Assembly (NCBI RefSeq): GCF_014191875.1 | Contig: NZ_JACHXD010000014.1 | Location: 81,872 to 145,871, forward strand | Direction of reading: 5' to 3' | From: Pseudoduganella violacea | Lineage (GTDB): Bacteria; Pseudomonadota; Gammaproteobacteria; Burkholderiales; Burkholderiaceae_D | Length of the DNA: 64,000 nt | Shown here: positions 42,988 to 51,612 of the stretch, piece by piece | Layout of the letters: the number at the start of each line of letters is the position of its first letter | Position numbering within the stretch: position 1 is the first letter of the stretch | Program-made: the position numbers and the translations under genes | Notes under the pieces: generated by a model | The model's input: the letters and a program-made list of their open reading frames with translations, nothing else | What the model was told of the DNA's origin: nothing | The model's database searches: none

Positions 42988-43724
42988 GCCAGCAGATCAA
43001 TCTGTTCAACCCCATCTTCCTGAAGCAGAAGAAAATCTTCACTGCCTTGCATATGGCGCAGGCGCTGGGCGCGATGGCCCTGCTGCTGGTGGCGCTGGCG
43101 GCTTTCCTGAATTACCGCAGTTCGACGCTGCAAGCCGAGGCGAATGCTGGCAAGGCGCTGGTGGAGGCGAGCCAGGCGCGCTTGAACAAGGCCAATGCCG
43201 AATTCGTGCCGCGCCAGAAGAGCAAGCAGCTGGAGGCGGAAATCGCGCAGTTGCAGGCGCAGTTGCAATCCCTGCAGGAAGTGGAGGCGGTGCTGAAACG
43301 CGGCGAGATCGGCAACACTGAAGGCTACGCCGAATACTTCCGCGCCTTTGCGCGCCAAAACGTGCAGGGGTTGTGGCTGACCGGCGTGAATATTGTCGGC
43401 GCGGGCCAGGACATCGCGCTGCAAGGCCGTGCTATGCAGGCCGCCCTGATTCCTGCGTATATCGGGCGGCTGAAGGACGAGAAGTCGATGCGCGGGAAGA
43501 CTTTCGGCGCGCTCCAGATCACCCAGCCGTCCGCGCCGGCAGGCGTGTCCGCTGTCCCGGCGGCGCCTGCGGTCAGCGCACCTGCGGCCATGCCCGGCCT
43601 GTCGCAGACGCCGCCGCCGGCGGGCGCGCTGGCGAATGCCCCGGTCGCCGCCGTCGCGCCGGCCCTGCCGCGCTATGTGCAATTCAGCCTGCAATCCCAA
43701 AGTGTGGAGGAGGGCAAAAAATGA
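42984..43724 (+). CDS. PilN-like inner-membrane protein of the MSHA platform (second half of MshI in other systems)
   Basis: 246 residues. MSQQINLFNPIFLKQKKIFT is the typical PilN/MshI2 start with the INLFNP motif that docks into PilM. One membrane helix lies near 24-42, then a long coiled coil (LQAEANAGKALVEAS, KQLEAEIAQLQAQLQSLQE) and a periplasmic domain. The C-terminal 60 residues are Pro/Ala-rich. It overlaps both neighbours by four bases. Partner of the mshI product. Confidence 0.82.
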   Translation: MSQQINLFNPIFLKQKKIFTALHMAQALGAMALLLVALAAFLNYRSSTLQAEANAGKALVEASQARLNKANAEFVPRQKSKQLEAEIAQLQAQLQSLQEVEAVLKRGEIGNTEGYAEYFRAFARQNVQGLWLTGVNIVGAGQDIALQGRAMQAALIPAYIGRLKDEKSMRGKTFGALQITQPSAPAGVSAVPAAPAVSAPAAMPGLSQTPPPAGALANAPVAAVAPALPRYVQFSLQSQSVEEGKK

Positions 43725-44500
43725 AGGAACAGTGGATCAAGCTGGCCGCCCGCATCGATGCCTTGAGTTTGCGCGAACGCGGCATGGTGCTGGCCGCCGC
43801 CTTTGCCGCGCTGGTGTTCCTGATGTATCAGCTGGCGCTGGCGCCGCAGTACGCCAGGCACAAGGCGCTGCGACTGCAAATCGAGCAGCAGCACAAGCAG
43901 GCCGGCAATATCGATGCCGAGGTCAATGCCAAGGTCGCGGCCTTCGCCATCGATCCGGATATGGAAAGCCGCAGGCGCATCGTTGAGCTGCGCCGCAGTA
44001 TCGAAACCGAAAGCGGCGCGCTGCGCGCCGTGCAGCACGGCCTGGTCGCGCCGCAGAAAATGGTGCCGCTGCTGGAGCAGATCCTGCGCGCCAATATGCG
44101 GCTGCGCCTGCTGTCGCTGAAAACCCTGCCGGTATCGGGCTTGAGCGAACCGCTGACGTATGCCAAACCGGCGTCTGTTGCGCCGGGCTTTGCCAACGCC
44201 ACATCGAGGGAAGAGGTGCAGACCAGCGTGGCGATGGCGACGCAGCACGCGGCCCAGGGCGCTGCCGCGCCGTCAGCGATGGGCCAGGCCAAACAGCGCG
44301 AGCTGTTGTACCGCCACGGCGTCGAGTTGGTTTTGCAAGGCAGCTATCTGGACATGCTGGCGTATATGGAAGCGCTGGAGCGGTTGCCGCAGCAGCTGTT
44401 CTGGGGCAGGGCCGAGCTGCAGGCCGGCAGCTATCCCGAAGCGAAGCTGACGCTGACCCTGTACACCCTGAGTCTGGACGATAAATGGATGACACTGTGA
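43721..44500 (+). CDS. mshJ: MSHA biogenesis protein MshJ (PilO-like)
   Basis: 259 residues. Short cytoplasmic tail with LRERGMVLAAAFAALVFLMYQL (landmark LRERGMVLAAA, the GspM/MshJ signature), one membrane helix at about 20-40, a coiled coil and a periplasmic ferredoxin-like domain ending LTLTLYTLSLDDKWMTL, typical of MshJ. Overlaps mshK start in GTGA. Part of the inner-membrane alignment complex with the mshI products. Confidence 0.85.
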   Translation: MKEQWIKLAARIDALSLRERGMVLAAAFAALVFLMYQLALAPQYARHKALRLQIEQQHKQAGNIDAEVNAKVAAFAIDPDMESRRRIVELRRSIETESGALRAVQHGLVAPQKMVPLLEQILRANMRLRLLSLKTLPVSGLSEPLTYAKPASVAPGFANATSREEVQTSVAMATQHAAQGAAAPSAMGQAKQRELLYRHGVELVLQGSYLDMLAYMEALERLPQQLFWGRAELQAGSYPEAKLTLTLYTLSLDDKWMTL

Positions 44501-44877
44501 GCGCCCGCAAGAGTAGGATGAAGCCAAGATCCGCCGCATGGGCGCTGCTTGCCGCGATGGCGCTGCCGGCGGCGGCGCAGGCGCCGCTGAGCGACCCCAC
44601 CCGGCCGCCAGCCGAAGCCATGCTGCCGTTGGGGACCTTGCCTGCGCCGAGTGGACCGCACAAGCCGCAGCTGCAATCGGTCCTGGTGGGCAAGGAAGGC
44701 ATGCAGCGGGCGGTGGCGGTAATCGATGGACAAATCGTGCGGCGCGGCGACAAGGTCGACGGCGCGGTGCTGGAAAGCCTGACGGCGACCGAGGCCGTGC
44801 TAAGGCGGGGCAATAAGAAAGAGGTTTTACGCGTGTTTCCACTTCCAGCAGCACCCGCGAAGGCGGCAAAGAATTGA
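44497..44877 (+). CDS. mshK: MSHA biogenesis protein MshK (periplasmic)
   Basis: About 126 residues from the GTG at 44497, which overlaps the mshJ stop; an ATG at 44518 that begins the signal peptide directly is a good alternative. Signal peptide AWALLAAMALPAAAQA is followed by PLSDPTRPPAEAML, the conserved MshK/PilP motif, and a small domain LQSVLVGKEGMQRAVAVIDGQ with VRRGDKV (landmarks DPTRPP and RRGDKV). It links the platform to the secretin MshL, whose gene follows after eight bases. Confidence 0.84.
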   Translation: MSARKSRMKPRSAAWALLAAMALPAAAQAPLSDPTRPPAEAMLPLGTLPAPSGPHKPQLQSVLVGKEGMQRAVAVIDGQIVRRGDKVDGAVLESLTATEAVLRRGNKKEVLRVFPLPAAPAKAAKN

Positions 44878-44885
44878 GGCCGGAT

Positions 44886-46682
44886 ATGAAAAAAATAATC
44901 TTAAAGACGGGCCTGATCGCCATCTCCGCCGCGCTGGCTGCGTGCTCTGTTGTGCCTAAGCGCCAGGCTTACAACGCTATCGAGAAGGAAGTGTCGGCCC
45001 TGGCCGAGGCGGCGCAAAAGCCGGCCGCGCCGGCCGCCGACGTAACGAATGCCTTGCTGCCGCCGGCCACCCAGCTGGCCGGCCAACTGCCCAAGGCGCG
45101 CGCCGTGCTGGAAGAGCGCTTCAATGTCGCCTTCAATAATGTGCCGGCCCAGCAGTTCTTCAATTCCCTGGTGGCGGGCACCCGCTACAACATGCTGGTC
45201 CATCCGGAAGTCAGCGGCACGGTGACGGCCAATCTGAAGGACGTGACCCTGGTGGAGGCCCTGGACGCGGTGCGCGAGCTGTATGGCTACGATTACCGCA
45301 TCGAAGGCACGCGCATCTACATCCGCCCCCTGACCATGCAAAGCCGCATGTTTCAGGTGAATTACCTGACCTTGCAAAGGGTGGGGCTGTCGAATCTGCG
45401 CGTGTCGTCCACTTCGGTGGCCGACGTGGTGGGGAACGGCGGTGGCGGCGGCAACAATAACAACGGTAATAACAACTCGAACAACAATAACAGCCAGAAC
45501 GACAATAACAACCAGCAGGACGGCAACGGCGGCAAGGGAAGGGTGCGCGACGCCAGCAATGTGCTGACCGTGGCGCGAAGCGATTTCTGGGAAGAGTTGA
45601 AGCTCTCGCTGGAAGCCCTGGTGGGCAGCAAGGAAGGCGGACGCGGTGTCGTCATCAGTCCCGCCTCGGGCGTGATCGTGGTGCGCGCCATGCCGGAAGA
45701 ACTGCGTAACGTCGAGCGCTATCTGAAGGCCACCCAGATCGCCATCGAGCGTCAGGTGATCCTGGAAGCGAAAATCCTGGAAGTGGAACTGAACCACAGC
45801 TATCAGAGCGGCATCAACTGGGCGGCGTTCGCCACGCATGGCAACAGCAAGATATCAGTCGGCCTGCTGCAACCGGGCACCGTGCTGTCGCCGCTGCAAA
45901 AGGGCGCCACGCAGAACACCATTCCGCCGATCATCGACAGCCCGGCCAGCGGACTGGCGGGCAATAGCGGCTTTACGCTGGGGAGCAATCTCAAGACGCC
46001 TGGCTCCCTGTTCGGCATGGCTTTCCAGACCAGTAATTTCGCGGCGCTGATTTCCTTCCTGGAGTCGCAAGGCACCGTGCATGTGCTGTCCAGCCCACGC
46101 ATCGCCACCATGAATAATCAGAAGGCCGTGCTGAAAATCGGCACCGACGAATTCTTCGTCACCGGGGTGAGCACCACCACCACCACCAACGCGGCCGGCG
46201 GTGGCACCACCTCGCCGAACGTTACGCTGCAGCCCTTCTTCTCGGGTGTGGTGCTGGACGTGACGCCGCAGATCGATGAAGCCGGCAATATCATCCTGCA
46301 CGTCCATCCGTCGGTCAGCCAGGTGTCCACCGTCAATAAGAGCGTCAATCTGGGTACGGCGGGCGCGCTGAATCTGCCGCTGGCTGCTTCCGTCACTTCC
46401 GAGATGGACAGCATGGTGCGTGGCCAGGATGGCAAAGTGGTGGCGATCGGCGGCTTGATGCGCCAGGCTTCCTCCGGCGACCGCTCGCAATTGCCGGGCA
46501 TGGGCAAGATTCCCGTGCTGGGCGCCTTGTTCCGCAACGATGCCGACACCATGCAGAAGCGCGAGCTGGTGGTGCTGATCAAGCCCACCATCGTGGATGC
46601 TGCGTCCAACTGGAACGAGGATATGATCGACGTCAACCGCCGCATCAAGGACATGGCGCCGCTGGGCGGGGGACGCAACTGA
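44886..46682 (+). CDS. mshL: MSHA secretin MshL (outer-membrane lipoprotein)
   Basis: About 598 residues, start ATG 44886 after GAGG. Lipoprotein signal (LIAISAALAAC). An STN domain (near 80-150) contains RFNVAFNNVPAQQFFNSLV and YGYDYRIEG. An Asn/Gln-rich tract (about residues 184-212, bases 45436-45540) follows, then the secretin domain with LEAKILEVELNHSYQSGINW, VLSSPRIATMNNQKAVLKIG and KIPVLGALFRND (landmarks SSPRIATMNNQ and PVLGALFR). Such a tract joins domains in other MshL proteins. It forms the outer-membrane pore for the MSHA pilus. Confidence 0.95.
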   Translation: MKKIILKTGLIAISAALAACSVVPKRQAYNAIEKEVSALAEAAQKPAAPAADVTNALLPPATQLAGQLPKARAVLEERFNVAFNNVPAQQFFNSLVAGTRYNMLVHPEVSGTVTANLKDVTLVEALDAVRELYGYDYRIEGTRIYIRPLTMQSRMFQVNYLTLQRVGLSNLRVSSTSVADVVGNGGGGGNNNNGNNNSNNNNSQNDNNNQQDGNGGKGRVRDASNVLTVARSDFWEELKLSLEALVGSKEGGRGVVISPASGVIVVRAMPEELRNVERYLKATQIAIERQVILEAKILEVELNHSYQSGINWAAFATHGNSKISVGLLQPGTVLSPLQKGATQNTIPPIIDSPASGLAGNSGFTLGSNLKTPGSLFGMAFQTSNFAALISFLESQGTVHVLSSPRIATMNNQKAVLKIGTDEFFVTGVSTTTTTNAAGGGTTSPNVTLQPFFSGVVLDVTPQIDEAGNIILHVHPSVSQVSTVNKSVNLGTAGALNLPLAASVTSEMDSMVRGQDGKVVAIGGLMRQASSGDRSQLPGMGKIPVLGALFRNDADTMQKRELVVLIKPTIVDAASNWNEDMIDVNRRIKDMAPLGGGRN

Positions 46683-46683
46683 T

Positions 46684-47577
46684 ATGTACGAGTCCCACTT
46701 CGGCCTGCGCGAAGTCCCTTTCGGCATCACGCCGGATACCAGCTTTTTCTTTTCCAGCCCGCATGCGCAGGAGGCGTTGAACACCCTGCTGGTGGCGGTC
46801 AGAAATGGCGAGGGCTTCATCAAGATCACCGGCGAGGTGGGGACGGGCAAGACTCTGCTTTGCCGCAAATTCCTCGCCATGCTGGGCGAGGGCGTGGTGA
46901 CGGCGTATATCCCGAATCCCTATCTGGAACCGCGCACCCTGATGCTGGCCCTGGCCGACGAGCTGGAAATCACGCTGGAAAAGGACGTGGACCAGCACCA
47001 TCTGCTGAAATCCATCACCGGCCGCCTGATGCAGCTGGCGGGGGAGGGCAAGCGCGTGGTGCTGTGTTTGGACGAAGCGCAGGCGATTCCGGTCGAAAGC
47101 CTGGAAGCCCTGCGCTTGCTGACCAATCTGGAAACCGAAAAACGCAAGCTGCTGCAGATCGTACTGTTTGGCCAGCCGGAGTTGGATAAGCATCTGGCCA
47201 TGGATTCGATCCGCCAGCTGGCGCAGCGCATCACCTTCCACTACCACCTTGGCCCGCTGCGGCGCGATGAACTGGACTTTTACCTGGCGCACCGGCTGCG
47301 CGTGGCCGGCTTTGGCGGCGCGCGCCTGTTCAGTCGTGGCGCCGTATCGAAGCTGTACGCGGCCAGCGGCGGCTTTCCGCGTCTGATCAATATTCTGGCG
47401 CACAAGGCGCTGATGCTGTGCTACGGCGAGGGCCGGCAGACCGTCAGCAGCAAACATATGGCGCTGGCTGCGCGCGATACCGGTGCTATCAAGAGCCGCC
47501 GCATCTGGCCATGGCTGGTGGGCGTCGCGGCCTTGCTGGCCACGGCCGGTGGATTAGCCTGGGCATTGAGCAAATGA
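46684..47577 (+). CDS. mshM: MSHA biogenesis protein MshM (ExeA-like ATPase)
   Basis: 297 residues beginning MYESHFGLREVPFGITPD, the family signature. Walker A is TGEVGTGKT, Walker B LCLDEAQAI, and LFGQPELDKHL follows. One membrane helix near the C-terminus (WPWLVGVAALLATAGGLAWAL) and a very short tail, so no peptidoglycan-binding domain. It begins one base after the mshL stop and overlaps mshN by four. Assists secretin assembly. Paralogue of the gene at 31127. Confidence 0.93.
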   Translation: MYESHFGLREVPFGITPDTSFFFSSPHAQEALNTLLVAVRNGEGFIKITGEVGTGKTLLCRKFLAMLGEGVVTAYIPNPYLEPRTLMLALADELEITLEKDVDQHHLLKSITGRLMQLAGEGKRVVLCLDEAQAIPVESLEALRLLTNLETEKRKLLQIVLFGQPELDKHLAMDSIRQLAQRITFHYHLGPLRRDELDFYLAHRLRVAGFGGARLFSRGAVSKLYAASGGFPRLINILAHKALMLCYGEGRQTVSSKHMALAARDTGAIKSRRIWPWLVGVAALLATAGGLAWALSK

Positions 47578-48680
47578 GTCTGATCAATAAAATGCTGCAA
47601 GACCTGGACGCGCGCAGCAGCGGCGCGGCCGCCAGCCAGGGCGGCTCGTCCGCCGTGCGTCCTGTCACGGCGGCGGTGCGCCCCATGCCGCGCATGCTGC
47701 TGATACTGGCCGCCGTGGCAGGCATCGTCATTTTCGTCGTCGCCGCCATCTTCGCCTGGCGCGCGCTGACGCGGCCATCGCCATCTTCGCTCAGTGCCAG
47801 CGCCAAAGCCGCAGCTCCGGCGGTTGTGGCGCCAGCGCCTGCCGCCGTTGTGGCGCCGCCCTCGATCGCTGCAACGCCGCCCGCGGCGGCTCCGCCTGAA
47901 GCGCCAGCTCCTGCGCCAGTCCAAGCGCCGCCTATACCATCAGCCGAAGCTAAAACAGCCCCGGTCGGAATTGCGCCTTCCGAGGCTCCCGCGAAAAGCC
48001 GTTCTGCGGAAAAGCGCAGGATCGAGACGCCGTTGCGCGCCAGTCCCGCTCTTGTGCGCAGCACCATCGGCGAAAAGGAGGAGGCCAGATTGCGTGGCGA
48101 TGCAGGCTTGAGCAAGGTGCAGCAGGCGGAGAACGAATACCGCCGTGGCCTGTCGGCCATGCAGGAAGGCCGTGTCCATGACGCCATCGCGCGCTTCGAA
48201 CAAACGCTGGCAAACAATCCGCGCCACGAGGCCGCGCGCCAGACCCTGATCGGTCTGCTGATCGAGAACCAGCGCGGCGACGAAGCCATGCAGCATATGC
48301 AGCAAGCCCTGGCCCTCGATCCGGCCCAGGCGCAGATGGCCATGTTGTTGGCCCGCCTGCAAATGGAGCGTAACGGTCCCGCCATCGACACCTTGCAGCG
48401 CACCTTGCCGCATGCCGCCGCCAACGCTGATTTCCGCGCCTTCCTCGCCGGCGCCTTGCAGCGCGAACAGCGCCACGCGGAAGCGGTCGAGCACTATCAG
48501 GCCGCGTTGCGTCTACAGGCGGGCAATAGCGTATGGTGGATGGGATTGGGCATATCGCTGCAGGCGCTCAAGCGCAATGCTGAAGCGCGTACTGCGTTCA
48601 ACGAGGCCAAGACTGGAGGACGTCTGTCGCCCGAGCTGCAAACCTTCGTCGAGCGCAAGCTGCAGCAGTTGCCGAACTAG
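47574..48680 (+). CDS. mshN: MSHA biogenesis protein MshN (TPR)
   Basis: 368 residues from the ATG that overlaps the mshM stop. Cytoplasmic MSLINKMLQDLDARSS is the MshN/GspB start. One membrane helix at about 38-60 (LLILAAVAGIVIFVVAAIFAW), a Pro/Ala-rich periplasmic linker (about 65-150), then TPR repeats to the end (EYRRGLSAMQEGRVHDAIARFEQTLANNPRHEAA as landmarks YRRGLSAMQ and LANNPRHEAA). Last gene of the mshI-N block; no terminator seen in the 22 bp before the convergent HD-GYP-like gene. Confidence 0.9.
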   Translation: MSLINKMLQDLDARSSGAAASQGGSSAVRPVTAAVRPMPRMLLILAAVAGIVIFVVAAIFAWRALTRPSPSSLSASAKAAAPAVVAPAPAAVVAPPSIAATPPAAAPPEAPAPAPVQAPPIPSAEAKTAPVGIAPSEAPAKSRSAEKRRIETPLRASPALVRSTIGEKEEARLRGDAGLSKVQQAENEYRRGLSAMQEGRVHDAIARFEQTLANNPRHEAARQTLIGLLIENQRGDEAMQHMQQALALDPAQAQMAMLLARLQMERNGPAIDTLQRTLPHAAANADFRAFLAGALQREQRHAEAVEHYQAALRLQAGNSVWWMGLGISLQALKRNAEARTAFNEAKTGGRLSPELQTFVERKLQQLPN

Positions 48681-48702
48681 GCGAAACCCAAGTCCGCAAG
48701 CC

Positions 48703-49704
48703 TTACAAGCTGGCCTGCGCGCCCCAGATCTGTTTCATGCTGAAGCGCAGGTCGACCTGGTCTTCGCTCAGCACTTCTGCGATGCCGCAACCGCCATCGC
48801 TGCTGCTGCGCAGGATCACGGCCGGCGGCAGCTTGCCCGCCGCATCGCGCAGGCAGTGCACCGTCAGCACGCCGTCTCCGCTCTCGCGGTTGACATCGCG
48901 GTGCACAATCACGCCGATCTCGCCATTCTCCAGGCGTACCAGGCAACCGGGCGGATATTTGCCGATCTGCCGATGGAACTGTTCGCGCAAGGGCGCGTCG
49001 GCGTCGGCCGCCAGTTCTTCCTGCAGCCGGTTCAGCGCCTCATCGGGTAACAGCGAGCAGCGGTAATTGCGCGCCGAGACCTGGGCGCAATAGCGGTCGG
49101 CATAACTGAGCAGGCGCGCATTGAGCGTGATGTCCTCGCCCGATTTGCCGGCCGGGTAGCCGCTGCCATCGTGGTTCTCATGGTGCAGCAGCACGCAGGA
49201 GAGCCATTCCTCGTCATCGATGCCGGCGCACTTCAGTATTTCCGCGCTATCTTCCGGGTGGCGCCGCACGATCGCCATATCTTCCGAATTCAACGCGCCC
49301 GGCTTGGACTGGAAGCGGTCGTGATGCTTGAGCATGCCCACATTCATGGTCAGCGCCGCCGCCGTCATGGTCAGTATGTCGCGCTGCTGCTTCTGCATGC
49401 CGCGCGCCACCAGCACCACGATCACGGCCACCTCGATGCAATGGCGCACGGCATAAGTGCCGGCGATCTGGTTCAGATAAATGCAGGCGAGGGCGATTTC
49501 GGGATTCAGTTCGACGGCGTGGATTACGTCGCGCGCGATGCTGCGCAGCTCCGCGTCGGCGTTATGCTCGTTGCGCAGTTGCTGGAGCAGCTTTTCCAGA
49601 CGCCGGTTGGCGTGGTTCAGCTCATGCAGAACGGAGGTCGGTACCGGCAGGCTGGTGGCATCGCCCAGCACCAGTTCTTTCAGGCTGCTTAATTGCTGAT
49701 TCAT
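48703..49704 (-). CDS. HD-GYP-related protein with a degenerate HD motif
   Basis: 333 residues, start ATG 49704 after GGTGGGG. The GYP part is textbook: HP at 149-150 and HHENHDGSGYP at 174-184, with SYADRYCAQVSARNYR as the ADxYDAL-type element. The canonical HD of LLHDIGK is replaced by TMNVGML near 119-125, so a metal ligand pair is missing and phosphodiesterase activity is doubtful. The C-terminal 80 residues (PGCLVRLENGEIGVIV) form a small domain often seen after HD-GYP. It is convergent with mshN. It may act as a c-di-GMP receptor or as an unusual hydrolase. Confidence 0.82.
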   Translation of the reverse strand: MNQQLSSLKELVLGDATSLPVPTSVLHELNHANRRLEKLLQQLRNEHNADAELRSIARDVIHAVELNPEIALACIYLNQIAGTYAVRHCIEVAVIVVLVARGMQKQQRDILTMTAAALTMNVGMLKHHDRFQSKPGALNSEDMAIVRRHPEDSAEILKCAGIDDEEWLSCVLLHHENHDGSGYPAGKSGEDITLNARLLSYADRYCAQVSARNYRCSLLPDEALNRLQEELAADADAPLREQFHRQIGKYPPGCLVRLENGEIGVIVHRDVNRESGDGVLTVHCLRDAAGKLPPAVILRSSSDGGCGIAEVLSEDQVDLRFSMKQIWGAQASL

Positions 49705-49775
49705 GATGGTCCCCACCCAGCTTCACGTCCGCCGGTGCGGCCAGCCGCCCGGAGGATCTAATTGTATTCAGACAG

Positions 49776-50954
49776 CTAAACGCGCGCCAGCCGCTCCAGC
49801 GCGAGCGCCAGCGTTTCATCCTTCTTGGCAAAGCAGAAGCGCACAATGCCGGATTCCTTGCCCTGCCGGTAAAACGCCGATACCGGAATCGCCGCCACCT
49901 TGATCTCGCTGGTCAGCCACTCCGCGAACTCCGCCTCGCTCTGCGAGGAAATCGCATCATAGCGCACGCACTGGAAATATGTGCCGTCGGCCGGCAGCAG
50001 CTCGAAGCGGCTGCCTTGCAGGCCGTCGCGGAACAGGTCGCGCTTGCGCTGGTAGAAGGCGGGCAGTTCCAGATACGGCTTGGGATCGGCCATATAGCTG
50101 GCGATCCCGTGCTGCATCGGCGTATTCGTGGTGAAAACGTTGTACTGGTGGACCTTGCGGAACTCCACCATCAACGGCGCGGGCGCGGCCACATAGCCCA
50201 CCTTCCAGCCCGTCACATGGTAAGTCTTGCCGAAGCTGGAAACGACGAAGCTGCGCGCCGCCAGTTCCGGATAGCGGCTCATGGACTCGTGGCGCTCGCC
50301 ATCGTAGACCATATGTTCGTACACCTCGTCCGACAGGATCAGGATATTCGTGCCGCGCACGATATCGGCCAGCGCCTGCATATCGGCGGCGCGCAGCACC
50401 GAGCCGGTCGGATTGTGCGGTGTGTTGACGACGATCAGGCGCGTTTTCGGCGTCACCGCCCGCGTCAGCTTATCCCACGGCACGCTGTAGCCGTCCGCGC
50501 CCACTTCCATCTGCACCAGCACCGGCACGCCGCCGGCCAGCTCGATGGCCGGCAGATAGCTGTCGTAAGCCGGTTCGATCACGATCACCTCGTCGCCCGG
50601 ATGCACGCAGCACAGGATGGTCGTGGTCAGCGCCTGCGTCGCGCCCGAGGTCACGGTGATTTCGCTGTTGACGTCGTACTGGTGGCCGTAGATGGCGGCG
50701 ATCTTGTCGACGATTGCCTGGCGCAGCACGGGCGCGCCGGCCAGCAGGGGATATTGATTGAAGCCCGCCTTCATCGCTTCCGTCACCATGTCCACCAGCT
50801 TGGGTTCACAGGCGAAGTCGGGGAAGCCCTGGCCCAGATTGACCGCCCCATGCTGCACCGCCAGCGCCGACATGCGCGTGAAAACAGTGGTACCCACAGC
50901 GGGCAGACGGGTGGTCAGGGCGGGAGTGAGGAGCGGTATTTGCGGGCTGTTCAT
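49776..50954 (-). CDS. PLP-dependent methionine aminotransferase-like protein (YbdL / kynurenine aminotransferase type)
   Basis: 392 residues of class I aminotransferase. NLGQGFPDF (substrate region), the Asn in NTPHNPTG, Asp/Tyr in LSDEVYEHM, PLP Lys243 in SSFGKTYHVTGWK and RFCFAK (carboxylate Arg) are all present. The combination GFPDF plus FGKTYHVTGWKVGY is typical of the YbdL/KAT/glutamine-transaminase-K subgroup rather than of AspC. It transfers amino groups from methionine, glutamine or aromatic residues to 2-oxo acids. Single gene; no partner nearby. The 130 bp upstream to 51084 hold nothing recognisable. Confidence 0.87.
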   Translation of the reverse strand: MNSPQIPLLTPALTTRLPAVGTTVFTRMSALAVQHGAVNLGQGFPDFACEPKLVDMVTEAMKAGFNQYPLLAGAPVLRQAIVDKIAAIYGHQYDVNSEITVTSGATQALTTTILCCVHPGDEVIVIEPAYDSYLPAIELAGGVPVLVQMEVGADGYSVPWDKLTRAVTPKTRLIVVNTPHNPTGSVLRAADMQALADIVRGTNILILSDEVYEHMVYDGERHESMSRYPELAARSFVVSSFGKTYHVTGWKVGYVAAPAPLMVEFRKVHQYNVFTTNTPMQHGIASYMADPKPYLELPAFYQRKRDLFRDGLQGSRFELLPADGTYFQCVRYDAISSQSEAEFAEWLTSEIKVAAIPVSAFYRQGKESGIVRFCFAKKDETLALALERLARV

Positions 50955-51084
50955 GTGGAAAGGAAAAAGGTGTTTTTTCCAATTCTAGCGCAGGCAGCAA
51001 AATCGGGTGTTGCCCCGGCGCGTAGAATTTTTTCGCATATGAATATTGGCAAAACGGCTATTCAGCGCCGGCATCGAATTTGAT

Positions 51085-51534
51085 TCACTGGCGTGTTTGG
51101 CGGGACTCAGTGCTGGTGGCGCGCTCGCGCTCAGCCTTCGCCATGGATTCTTGCAGACGGTTCAATAGGGCGGCAGTTTCCTGGGCCTGCTGCTTTAATT
51201 CTGCCTGGACGGCTGCCGTACTTTTGCCGGACTCGAATGATGCCACCATATTTGAGAGCAGCGTTGCGTTGAACGCGGCGACGCCGAGTACGATGGCTAT
51301 AACCGTACTGACGGCAGTAATGAGGAAAATGGATTTCAGACCAGCCAGGGCGTTGGCGGTTTCCCTCATCGAAGTTTCGATTTGTTGTAGCCGGCTGGCG
51401 TGAAGTTCTTTGTCCGCATCCAAGCGCGCTATCAGTTGCGCAATTTGGCCTTGAATAGCTGCGACACGTCCATCCATTCGAACTTCGATGGTTTCCAGCC
51501 TGGCATCAAACTCTTCCCGGTTTATTGCGCTCAT
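51085..51534 (-). CDS. Coiled-coil protein with one membrane helix, unknown function
   Basis: 149 residues. Residues 1-65 are charged and heptad-like (REEFDARLETIEVRMDGR, IQGQIAQLIARLDADKELHASRLQQIETSMRET as landmark LARLDADKEL-type repeats). One hydrophobic segment lies at about 68-90 (SIFLITAVSTVIAIVLGVAAF), then a second coiled coil. Compared with its neighbours the gene is lower in GC. Such small proteins are common next to integrated or regulatory genes, but I recognise no family. Topology suggests a membrane-bound scaffold. Confidence 0.6.
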   Translation of the reverse strand: MSAINREEFDARLETIEVRMDGRVAAIQGQIAQLIARLDADKELHASRLQQIETSMRETANALAGLKSIFLITAVSTVIAIVLGVAAFNATLLSNMVASFESGKSTAAVQAELKQQAQETAALLNRLQESMAKAERERATSTESRQTRQ

Positions 51535-51612
51535 AGATGGGCCGCCACGAACTGCTGAAGATGTCTGTAGTATAACTCTTGCAGTGCGGGAGGCGTGCGA
51601 TCGAAGGTGGAA

